Source: Burkholderiaceae bacterium (GTDB lineage Bacteria > Pseudomonadota > Gammaproteobacteria > Burkholderiales > Burkholderiaceae_C). Taken from it: a DNA stretch of 64,000 nucleotides. A program made the position numbers and the translations under genes. The notes beneath the pieces were generated by a model that saw only the letters and a program-made list of their open reading frames with translations, was not told the origin of the DNA and did no database searches. Positions 1 to 11,700 of the stretch are shown here, in pieces. The DNA lies in the NCBI GenBank assembly GCA_017992055.1, contig JAGOPK010000007.1:1-64000 (forward strand), written 5' to 3'. Each line of letters opens with the position of its first letter. The stretch's first letter is position 1.

Positions 1-3000
1 CCGTCAGCGTCGCGCCATCGGCGCCCACGCGGTTGACGTTGATCGCGCTCAGCGTGCCGATCTGCAGCGCATCGGCTTCGCTGACGAACAGGCCGCCTGC
101 GCCGTTCACATCGGCCGCCAGCGCATTCACCGCCAGCTCCAGCGCATTGGTTGCGCTGCCCACGCCGTCGCTGGCGCCCGTGCCACTGGTCACGATGCGC
201 AGCTCGTCGGCCGTCACGTTGACCGTGTCGCTGCCCGAGACAAAGGCATCGCCGATGCTCTGCGCCGCCAGGCTCACGTCGCCACCGGTGCTCACCGACG
301 CCAGCTGCAGCGTGCCGGTGGCGCTGATGCGCACATTGCCGCTGCCGGTGCTGATCGTGGCCCCCTGGGTCATGGCCACCGAGGCGGCGCGCAGATCCAG
401 CGTGGCCGTGCCGCTGCTGCGCAGGTCGGCATCGGCGGCAAAGCTCAGCGCGCCGCTGGACACCAGGCTGGCATGGCCGCTGCCGGCGTCGACATCGGCA
501 TTCAGGCGCAGCGCGCCGTTGTTCGATTCGAGCAGCAGATGGCCGCTGCCGCTGGCCGTGACCGCCGCATCCACGCTCAGCGTGCCGCTGGTGCCGGTGC
601 CGCTGCGCACCACCAGGGCGCCGTTGCCGCCGGCGGTGAGGCCGGCCAGGGCCGCACTGTCGGCCACCGCCGAGGTGGTGCCGGCCGCCGCCACGCGGTT
701 GACCGTCACCGCCGCCACCGTGCCCAGGGTCAGGCCGTTGTGCTCGGACACGAACAGCCCGCCAGCGCTGCTGCTGGCGGCCAGCGTGCTGATGCTCAGC
801 TCGATGGCATTGCCGGCCGTGCCCACGCCGCTGCCGGCTTCCAGGCGCACGCGGCCACCGCTGAGGTTGACGGCCTGCGAGGCGCCGTCGGCATCGGCGT
901 CGAGGATGGCGCCGCCAGCCACCACGCTGATGGCGCGGGTGTCGCTGGCGCCGGCCGTGCCGGTGCTCAGCTGGCCCAGCACCACATTGCCGGCGGCCTG
1001 CACGCGCTGGGCGCCGTTGTTGGTGACCAGGCCCGAGGTCGTGCCCATCGTCACCGCGCCGGCGCCAGCCAGCACGTCGACCGTGGCCGCATCGGCCAGC
1101 GTGGACAGCTGCACGCCGCCGAAGCTGGTGCCGATGGCCACGCTGCCCGAGGCCAGCACCGAGATGCTGCCCGAGGTGGAGGTGACGTCGGCCTCGACAT
1201 CGATGTCGCCGGCCAGGGTCTGCAGCAGGATGTTGCCGCTGCCCACACCGGTGGACGAGGACTTGATGCCACCGACCACACTGAGGTTGCCGCTGGTCAG
1301 CACCAGCGAGACGCGGCCCGACGCATCGACGATGCCGCCCAGGTCCAGGCCCAGCGGGGCATCCACCGGCGGCAGCGTGTCCTCGACCACCAGGCCGGTG
1401 GCTTCGGTGATGAACACGCCACCGGCGGTGGTGTTGGTGGCCACCAGGGTGGCCACGGCCGTGCGCAGCGAGGCACTGCCGGTGCCGATGCCATTGGCCG
1501 CATACAGCACGGCATCGGCCGCGGTATCGCCGACCAGGTTGTTGCCGTTGCCGCTGAGGTTGTCGACGATGGCGCCGCCGGTGCTGCGCAGGCCGACGCT
1601 GCTGGTCACCGTGATCTGGCTGACCAGGATGTCGCCGCCGGCCACGAGGCTGGCGCGGCCGCTGGTGCCCACCGAGGTGATGTGCGTGCCGTCGGTCATG
1701 GTGATGCCGGTGCCGGCGGTCAGTGTGACCAGGCCGCCCGAGGTGCCGGCGCCGCCGGACACCAGATCACCGCCCAGGGTGATGCTGCCGGCGGTGGCCG
1801 TCAGCGTGATGTCGGCGCCGGTGCCGGTGGCATGCAGGTTGACGCCGGCGGCCGTCACCAGACTGCCGGCCGAGCTGAGGCTGATGGCGCTGCGGCTGCT
1901 GATGTCCTGGCTGATCAGCAGGGTCTCGCCGCTGCCCTGCACCGTCAGGTTGGTGGTGCCGGTGCCCAGGTTGGCCAGGCCGCTGGCGGCCGTGCCGTTG
2001 AGCAGGATGGCGCTGGCCTGGCTGACGGTGCCGCTGAGCATGCTGACGCTGCCGCCGCGGGCGGTCAGCGAGATGTCGCCGGTGCCGGTGCTCAGGGTCT
2101 GCGTCAGCTTGGCCACCGACACGTCGCCGGTGATCTGGCTGGTGGTGAAGCGGCCGATCGGCGACGTGGTGCGCACGCCGTTGACGCCCAGCGTGATGTC
2201 GCCGTCACCGGTGTTGGTGATGGACATCAGCGGCGTCTCGATCGAGCCCAGGTTGATGCCGGTCTTGGCCGTGACCACCAGTTCCAGGCTGCGCAGGGCC
2301 TCGCCGAGCCGGGTGTCCAGGGCCTCGTCGGCCTGGCCGATGCTGCCCAGCGCCGAGTACAGCGAGATCGAGTCGGCCTCGATCTCGTTGAAGATCTCGA
2401 TGTTGTTGACCGCATCCAGCTTCAGCGTCTCGCCGGCGCTGACACGCAGGATCCAGCTGTCGAAGGCGCTGTCGGCCACCGTGATCGAGCCGCCGTAGAT
2501 GGCCACGTCGTCGCGGAAGATCGGGTTGGTGCCGCTGTCGTTGGCGCCCAGGGTCACGGTGCTGGCGGCGGCCGCGCTGGCGGCATGGCCGGCCGACTGG
2601 TGGCCGATGGCGATGCTGCTGAAGCCGTCGGCCAGCGTGCGCAGCTCGGACATGGTCAGGCTCAGCACGCTGCTGCTGGTGCCCGCGCCCTCGAACGAGC
2701 CGACCTCGATGCCGCGCGAGGCGGTGGCGGTGCGCAGCGCCACGCTGCCGCTGCCGACCACCGCGCCGGTGCTCATCTGCAGGTCGATGCCGTCGCCTTC
2801 CAGCACCAGGTTGCCGCCGCCTTCCAGCGTGATCGAGCTGGTGGCGGTGAAGGTGATCTGGGTGGCGCCGGTGATCGACAGGCTGCCGCCGTTGAGCAGG
2901 CGCACGCCCTTGTTGAAGATCACGCTGCCGGTGGCGTTGATCGACAGGTTGCCGTTGATCACCACCTCTTCGTTGAAGGTGACGTTGTGCGCCGTGGTGA

Positions 3001-5700
3001 TGGTCAGGCCGTTCAGGTAGTCGGTGCCGGCCTCGTTGCCACCGCTGATGGTGGAGATGAAGTTGACATTGCCCGAGGCGGCCAGCGTCAGCGTATCGGT
3101 GGTGGCCAGGCTGTCGCCGACGACGAAGTACGGGAAGCCCGACTGGCCGAAGGTGATGTTGCCGGCCTGGGCCGTGATGCTGCGCGTGCCGCTGATGCGC
3201 GCCGAGTCGTTCAGCGTGTACGAGCCCGAGGTCAGCGTGATGTTGCCGCCCACGGTGGTGGTGGCGCCCGAGCCGAACACCAGCAGCGACGGCGTGGTCA
3301 GGTCGGTGCCGATCAGGATCTCGCCACCCTGGCCATCGGCATACAGCGTGGTCGGCGCGTTCAGCGTGATGCCGTTGCCGCTGTTGCTGGTGATGTAGAT
3401 CGGGTTGCTGCTGCCGGCCGAGCCGACGACGATGTTGCCGAAGCCGGCGCCGATGTTGTTGATGTCGCCGCGGTCGAGGTTCAGCGTCTCATTGACGCCG
3501 ACATTGCTGTTGGCCGCCAGGTTGCCGTTGCCGTCGGAGATCAGGTCGCCGATGACCAGGGCCACCGTCGGATCGTTGGGGCGGATGTTCAGGTCGCCGC
3601 CGGCGCTGCGGATCGGCGCGGCGATGTCCAGGTCGTCGCTGATCAGCGTGATGTCCTCGCCGCCGGCATCGACCGCCGCATGGATGGTCTGCGCGCCCTG
3701 CAGGCTGAACACCCGCGTGGTGCCGGCACGCGAGCCGGAGTCGCCGGCCACCGCGCCGGCATCGCCCACGTCGACCTCGTCGGCGGCGATCACCAGCACG
3801 TCGGCCCGGCCGCTGCTGGTGGCCACCAGTTCCTCGGCATCGACGAAGATCGCCAGCGGGCTGTACAGCGCCGTGCTGCCGAGCTCAAGCTCGCCGATGG
3901 AACCGCTGGCCAGCAGCGTGAGCTTGCCGCCGGTGGTCTGCACATAGGCGCCACCCGCCTCGCGCAGCACATCGCCGTCGGACAGGCCGTGGATCTGCGC
4001 GTCGGCCACGTTCATGCGCGCGGCGACGATCTCGCCGGTGGCCACGTTGATGTTGAAGCGGCGGTTGGCCAGCGCCCAGTCCAGGTCGGAATCGAAGTCC
4101 GCGCCTTCGGTGCGCCACTGGGCCGCGTCCTCGCTGATGCGGATGGCGCCGTCGTTGGCGCGCAACTCGATGTCGCCGTTGCCGGCCACACGCACGCCGG
4201 CGTCCAGCAGCAGGTCGCCCCGCTCGGCCACCAGGGTGATGCCGCCGCCGCTGGTGGCGATGCCGTCGCCGCTGACGGTCAGGCCGCCGCCGCCGGCATA
4301 CAGGTCGATGGCACCGCTGGTGGTCAGGACCCCCAGGTCCATCACCACCAGGTCGCCGTTCTGCGTGCGGATGTCGACCGCCCCGCCCCCCTGCTGTTCG
4401 ACGCGCTGCAGTTCGAGTGCGTCGACCTCGATGACGGAAATCGCGCCGCTGCCTGTATTGAGTAGATCCATCGCCCTTACCTGTGTCTCGATCGCATTGC
4501 CATCGCCGATGCCGCCCACGGCGGTGATCACCAGCAAGGCGTGAATGGCCACGATGTCGGTGGCGCCGTCGGCCGCGTCGACGACGCTGCCGCTGTGAAT
4601 GACCAGATCGCCCGAGCCGCTGCTGCGCAGCTTGCCCAGCGTGATGCTGCCGTCGGCATCGATGGCGATGTCGCCCGCGCCGGCATCGATGACCGTGTCG
4701 CCGCTCATCACCAGTGCGCCGCTGCCGGCATCCAGGTGGATGTCGCCACCGGCCGTGGACAGATCGGCCTGCTCGCTGAGCGTCAGGCCCGCACCGGCCT
4801 CGATGCGGATCTCCCCGGCATTGGTGACGATGGCCGCGTCCAGCGTGATGGAGCCGCCGGCGCCGGCCGACAGCGTCACCGCATGGGTCAGGCCGGCCGT
4901 GATGGCGGCATTGACCACCAGGCTGCCGCCGGCCTGCACGCTGACCGCGGCATCGCTGCTGCTCTCGATCTGCGTGATGGTCAGGTCGTCGGCCTCGACG
5001 ACGCTGATCGCGCCGCCGGCCACGATGTCCAGCGTGGTGGCATTGATGGTCGTGCCGCCGGACACGCTGCCCAGGTTGACCGCGCCGGCGGCCTCGATGG
5101 TCACGCTGCCGGCGGCGTCCATGCGGCCGATGGTCACCGTGCCGCCGCGCGAGACGATGCGCACCGTGCCGGCGCTGCCGGTGATTTCATTGATGGTGAT
5201 GTCGTTCTCGGCCACGATCAGGATGTCGCCGCCATCCATCGCCAACGTGGTGATGGTCAGGTCGTCCACATCGCTGGCCAGCTGGCCATCGGCGGCCACC
5301 TGCAGCAGGATCAGGTCGCTGGGGTCGTCGTCGTTGACCGGCGTGCTCAGCGTGATCTGCGCCGTGGCCACCTCGGTGGTCAGGGTCAGGTCGTCGCCGG
5401 CCACCACGGTCAGGTCGCCGGCCGTGACCTTGCCGCCCAGGGTCAGGCCCTCGCCCGCACTGAGGAAGACCGAGCCGCCGTCGCCCACGGCGATGTCGGA
5501 CACCACCACCAGGGCCTCGTCGGCGGACAGGCGGATGGTCTCGTCGTCGCTGGTCGGCAGGTTGACCACGGTCAGGCTGCCGCCGCTGACGTTCATGCCG
5601 TAGTCGCCTGCGGCGCGGTCGGGCACCACCAGCACATAGTCGCCGCTGATCGGGATCTCGCTGACCAGGGTGTTGCGGGTGTAGGCCGAGACGGTGAACG
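1..5700 (-). other. FHA-like beta-helix region at the left edge
   Basis: The last 1,900 codons in the window are short repeating strands of the type G-x-I-T-L-x-A-x-G-x-I, for example SGGTTINATTLDIVAGGAIS and NTGDGDITLG. Such periodic strands are typical of right-handed beta-helix passenger domains of filamentous-haemagglutinin-type proteins. An ADGFSSIAIGH strand near 2630 repeats one near 22230. The frame is still open at position 1, so more of the same is expected to the left. Confidence 0.65.
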
Positions 5701-8700
5701 CGTCGTTGAGGGCGTTGGCCGTCAGCGTCAGGCGCATCAGGCCGCCGTTGACGGCCACGCCGACCACGCCGGCCTGGGTCAGCTCGTAATCCAGCGCGTC
5801 GAGCACCGATTGCCAGTCGGCCGTGACCGTCAGGCCGTTGACGACATCGCCGACCTTGACGGTCTGGCTGACGCCGTCGACGGTGACCACGTACTCGACG
5901 CCGCTGGCCACCGTACCGCTGAAGGTGACCTCGCTGATCTGGGCGCGGTCGGTGCCGGCGGCCACCAGCGGCGTGGTGCCGGCCGAGACCACCGCGCTGG
6001 ACACGTCCTGCGTGCCATGGAACACCACCTCGGCATCCGACACCTGGAAGGCGATGTTCTGCGTCAGCGCGCTCAGCGTCAGCGTGCGGTTGGTGTCGTT
6101 GAAGGTCACGTCCAGCAGCGTGCCGCTGAAGGGCTGCTGCGGCGTGGCCGCGGCCACGGCCGCGTTGTAGGCAGCGGTCTCGCCGGCTTCGATGGCCGTG
6201 GCCAGCGCACCCAGCACCGAGGCCCAGCTGGCAGTGACGCCGTTGCTGCCGATCTGCACCCCGTACTCGCGGCCGTTGACCAGCAGCGAGAAGCGGTGGC
6301 CGGTGCTCAGCGTATAGCCGGCACTGGCCGGGTCGGCATAGGTCAGCGTACTGACCTGGGCCGCGCTCTCGCCGGCGTCCACGCTGGGCGTGGACGGGTT
6401 GCGCGCCAGCGTGCCGCTGGCACTGACCGTCACCGCATTGATGGTGAAGGCCTGGTTGTTGCTGCCGCCGGTCAGCGTCAGCGTGCGGTCGCCGGCATTC
6501 ACGGCCACGCCGATGTCGCCATCGGCCTCGATGCGGTCTTCCAGGCCGCCGAGCACACCGGTCCAGCTGCTGGCCACGGTCAGCGCCGAGACGCTGGCCG
6601 TCACCGCACCGGCCGAGCCGGAGGCGGCCAGGGCCAGCACCAGGGCATCGGCCACGTCCTGGGCGGTCTGGCCGGCGGTGGCCACATGGGCCACCAGGGT
6701 GTCGCCAACGGTCAGCACGAACTGGTAGCCCAGGCCCACCGGCAGGCCGGTCAGGTCCAGCGTGCGCGGCTGGGCCGAGCCCGGCGGCGTGACCCGCTGG
6801 GCGGCCACCCAGCTGGGCACGGTGGTCGGGCTGGTCAGGGCCACGCCGGCCTCGTCGGTGATCTGCAGCGAGATCAGCAGGTCGGCCGCGGCGGTGTTGA
6901 AGTCCAGGTACAGGTTGCTGCCGGTGCGCACCGTGTAGGCCTTGTCGTCGATGACGACGCTGTACTCGGTGTTGGCGGCCACGCTGCCGGAGAAGACCAC
7001 CTCGCTGATCTGCTTCTGGCTGGCGCCGGCGGTCTGGGTGGGCGTGCGACCGGCATCGGCCACCGCATCCACCGCGGTGACCGCGGCCTGCGACACGGTG
7101 AACGGCGTGTTCAGCACATTGGCGATCAGCAGCAGCCGGCGTGCGCTGGCCTCGACCGCCGACACGGTGAGCGTGTCGTCGGCATTGCTGCTGCTGGCGC
7201 TGATGCTGGCCGACTCGGCGCCGCTCAGGATCCACAGCACGCCGTCCACCACCTCGACCGTGTAGCGCGGGTTGCCGCCGGTCAGCAGTGCGGCCAGCTG
7301 GTCGGCCACGCCCTGGGCGCGCTCATTGGCGCCCTGGCCGGTCTCGTCGGCGACCACGGTGTAGTTGACCGTGTCGGCGCCCACCGTCACGGTGTAGGTG
7401 GCGGCGTTGTTGGCCTCGTAGGCATTGAAGTCGATGGACCGGGCACGGGCCACGCCCACCGGCTCGCCGGCCTCGATCAGGCTGTCGAGTGCCGCGCCGA
7501 TCGAGGCCCAGCTGGTGGTGACCGTGATGCTCTGGTCGCTGGCGCTGTAGCTGGCGTGGTTGTGGATGTCAGTGGCCAGCTCGTCGGCCACCACGGCCAG
7601 CGTATCGCCGCTGTCCACGGTGTAGCTGAAGCTGTTGCCGCCGATGGTGATGCGGAACACCATGCCCACGGCCACCGGCAGGCCGGTCAGGCTGATGCGC
7701 CGGCCGCCCTCGGTGCTGGGCGTGACGTCGGCCCGCGACAGCTCGGCCACCGATTCCAGGCGCTCGGTGGCCACCGAGATGCTGGCCGTCAGCGGGTCGA
7801 CGCCGGCGCCCCCATTGGGGTCGGTGATGTTGATGGTCGTGCCCGACAGCGTGGCATTGAAGTCGGTCTCGTCATGGATGGCATCGGTCAGCTGCTGGGC
7901 CAGCGAGCTGCCGCTGGCGTCGTAGACCAGCGTGATGACGGTGCTGCCGATGGTGACGATGTACTTGGCGCCGTCTTCGGCCACCAGGGCCGAGGTCTGC
8001 AGCGGACGCACACCGCCGCTGGCGGTGCCGGGCGTGGCCGTGCCCAGGTCGGACGCCGTGGCCCAGTCCAGCGCATCGATGCTGATGGCGCTGCTGCCGC
8101 TGCCGGTGACCCAGATCCAGGCGTTGTCGCCGACGGCGACCGCGTACTCGTGGCCGTTGACGACCACCGCATAGCGCTGGCCGCTGGCCGCCGCCACGCC
8201 GTCGTCGAACTCGACCACGCTGCGCTGCTTGACCTCGGTGCCGGCCTCGGTGGCGGGCGTGCCGCCATCGTCTTCCAGCGCACCGTTGCGCGTGATGCTC
8301 ACCGGCTCGATGACGCTCACCGAGTTGACGGTGAACGGCGTATTGGCCACGCGCGCATCCAGGTTCAGCGCATTGGCGGCCGCATCCACGGTGACGGCGA
8401 TGCCGGCATGGGCGGTCTCCAGCGCCGTCTTCAGCCGGCCCAGCAGCGTGGGCAGGTCTTCGTTGGCCAGCGCGGTGAGGCTGGTGGGCGTGCCGCCGAT
8501 GCTGACGGTGTAGACCTGGCCTTCGGCGATGACGTTGGCAAACTCGATGCGGCTGCGCTGCTTGGTGTTGCTGCCGGCCAGGGTGGGCGTGCCCACGTTG
8601 ACCGCGGCCTTCACGCCACCGGCGTTTTCGGTCGCCGCATTGGTCATCTGGCGCAGCGCATCGTCGGTGGTGATCAGCAGCGCGTCGCTGGCGCTGGAAA

Positions 8701-11700
8701 TCACGCGCACCTCCAGCTCGTTGCTGCTGCCCACATCGCTGGCCGAACGCAGCACCAGGGCCGGCGGCACCGGCGTGCCGACGATGGTCACGGTGTAGCC
8801 GTAGAGGTCGGCCGAGCTCTGGTCGTAGTCCTCGGAGACCAGGTTGCCGCGGGCGTCGACGATGCGCGCTTCCAGCTCCGAGATCAGGCCCACGGCCTCG
8901 ACCAGCACGGCGCCATGGGCCTTGCGCGCGCCGGCATCGGCGCCGGCCTCGATCAGGTCGATGCGCAGATCGCCGCCCGAGCGCACCTCGGCCGCATTGG
9001 CCGCGGCGTCGACGAAGGTGCGCACCTCGCGCACATCCACGTCGCCACCGGCCTTGATGCGCACCGCGCCGTCGCGCGCCGTGGCGCGCTCGATCACCAG
9101 GCCGTCGGATTCGCGCACGATCACGTCGCCGTCGTCGGTGCTGTCGGCCACCAGGGTGGCGACCAGCGTGTTCAGCACGATGTCGCCTTCGGCCGTGACC
9201 TGCAGGCGGTCGGCGATGAACACCGAGGCACCGTCGGCCACCACCTGGTCGGCTTCGATCAGGATGTCGCCGCCATTGAGCGCGTCGGCATTGACGATGC
9301 CGCCCTGCACGGTCAGCGTGCCGCCGATCAGCAGCGTGACATTGGCCGCCGGACCATAGCCCGACAGGCCGCCGACGAAGCCCGACAGCGTCAGCGCGCC
9401 GCTCAGGTCCAGATCGATGTCGCGCTTGGCGCGCAGCTCGAAATTGGCCGCCGGCAGGCTGGCCATGCGCACGTCGATGAAGCCGGTGTCCTGCAGGCCC
9501 TGGTTCTCGTTGACGGTGTCGACGATGTCGCCATCGCCGTTGTAGTCCACGCCCAGCAGGGCCTCGCGGTAGGTGTCCAGGCCATCGCCGTCGCCGTTGA
9601 GGTCGACGCCGAAGCCGGCCTCGCTGACCGTGTCGTCGGCATTGCCGTTGCCGTTGAGGTCGCGGTTCAGCGCGGCCTCGGAGATGGTGTCGGTGTAGTC
9701 GCCGTCGCCGTTGAAGTCGACCGAGCGCTCATGCAGCGTGTCCAGCGCATCGCCGTCGCCGTTGAGGTCGCGGCCCAGCGTGACCTCGCTGACCAGGTCG
9801 AGGGTGTCGCCGTCGCCGTTGAAGTCCAGGCGCAGGCCCATCTCGACCAGGGTGTCGCGATAGTCGCCGTCGCCGTTGCCGTCCCAGCCCACGCGCATCT
9901 CGACCAGCACATCGGTGCGGTTGCCGTTGTTGTTCAGGTCCAGGCCACGCTGGATCTGCTGCGCGCCGCGGGCGGTGATGACCAGGTGGTCGATCAGGCT
10001 GTCGCTGTCGCTGGCGATGGCGCTGATGCTGCCGCGCAGGATCACGTCCTCGCCGGCGATCAGCTCCAGGCGCTGGCCGGCCGACAGCGCGCCGTTCAGG
10101 CTGAGCGTGCCGCCGGTCTCCAGGATCAGCGTGTCGGCGCTCAGCGAGGCCGGCAGGGTCTCGGTCAGCGTGCCCTTGTTGAGGACATTGCCGCTGGCAT
10201 CCTGCACCGCCGTGCCGAAGGCGAAGCTGCCACCGGCGCGGTATTCCATCCAGGTCGGCGCACCGAAGAAGCGGTACAGCTGCACATTGCCGGCGCTGCC
10301 GGCGGTGGTGTCGGTGGCCGAGAAGGCCACGCCGCCCTGGTAGACCAGGGAGTTGTTGACATCGGGCGTGGCACTGTCCCAGTCGGCGGGCTTGGCCGCC
10401 ACCACCGAGTCGGTGCTGCTGGTCAGGCGGATGAAATCGGCCTGCACGCCACCCAGGTTGGTCACGCTGGTGGGGGCCACACGCAGCGTGCCATGGGCCG
10501 TCAGCGCCACCTCGTTGGCAATCGACAGCTCGGCATCGGCGCCGGTGCTGAGCTGGGCCCAGGCGCGCACGACGACAAAGCCGGTCGAGCGCTCGAGCAC
10601 GCTGTCCAGATCGGCCAGCGAGATATCGCCAGCGGCCAGCAGCTCGGCGTCCAGCGAGTTGATCGCCACTTCCAGATCGGCGATGCCGGTCTGGGCGCTC
10701 AGCGTCAGCCGGTCGGCCACCAGGTCGACGCCGGCATCGACGCCGGCCTCGACGATGCGGCCGCCGGAGACCAGGGTCACGTCGCCGGCCGAGCTCAGCT
10801 GGGTGGCCGGCGTATCGCCCACATCGTCGGTGTCGCCGTCGCCGTTGCGGTCCACGCGCGGCACGTCACCGGTGCTGCTGTAGTAGACGCCGGCCGAGAC
10901 CCAGCGCACCAGGATGTCGCCCGCGGCATCCACATGCAGGTCGTTGTCATCGTCGTTGGACAGCAGGTCCACGCTTTGCAGGTCGACCACGCCATCGGCG
11001 TCGATCTCCAGATCGCCGTTGGCGATGCGCGTGCCGCTGACGATCAGCTTGCGCGTGCTGACCTGGTCGAGGTGCACGTCGCCGGCACCCTGGGTCACCA
11101 GCACCGCGGTGCCCACCTCGCTGCGCAGATCGACCAGCAGGCTGCCGGCCGCCGCGCCTTCGAGTGCCGCGGCCACGCGCAGCTCGTCGCCGCGCAGCCG
11201 CGTGCCGGCCTGGCTGGCCAGCGCGCCCTGCACCGTCAGCAGCAGGTCGCCGCGGCCGGTGTTGACCAGGTTGCCCAAGGTCATGTTGGACGGCGTGCCG
11301 GCCACCGCGCGGGTTTCGAGCACGAAGTCGTTGGCATCGCCGGCGCCCAGCGTATTGGCGGCGGTCACCGTCAGGTCGCCGAAGCTGGTGATGCGGATGG
11401 CGCCGTCGTAGGTCTGGGCAAAGTCCACCGTCAGCGCGCGGCTGACATAGACCGGCGCCGAGGCGGGCGTGGCCCGCGTGCCCTCGTCACCATTGACGAT
11501 CCAGATATCGCCGGCGCCGGTGAGTTCAGCGCGGGTGATGGTGTCGACATTGGTCTGCAGGCGGATGCCGGTTTCGGCCACCGCACGCAGGTGGTCGGCG
11601 CGCACCACGCCCTGGATCAGCGTGACCGTGGTGTCGTCGGCGGTGCTGGCCGTGCCGTGCGTATCGGTGGTGGTCAGCGTGGACTGGGTGATGGCGCCCG

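Noticed and set aside
473-4465. Plus-strand 1,330-codon frame rich in Ala, Gly, His, Gln and Arg
   Set aside because: It is codon-aligned antisense of the giant minus-strand gene, whose translation has sensible beta-repeat structure.
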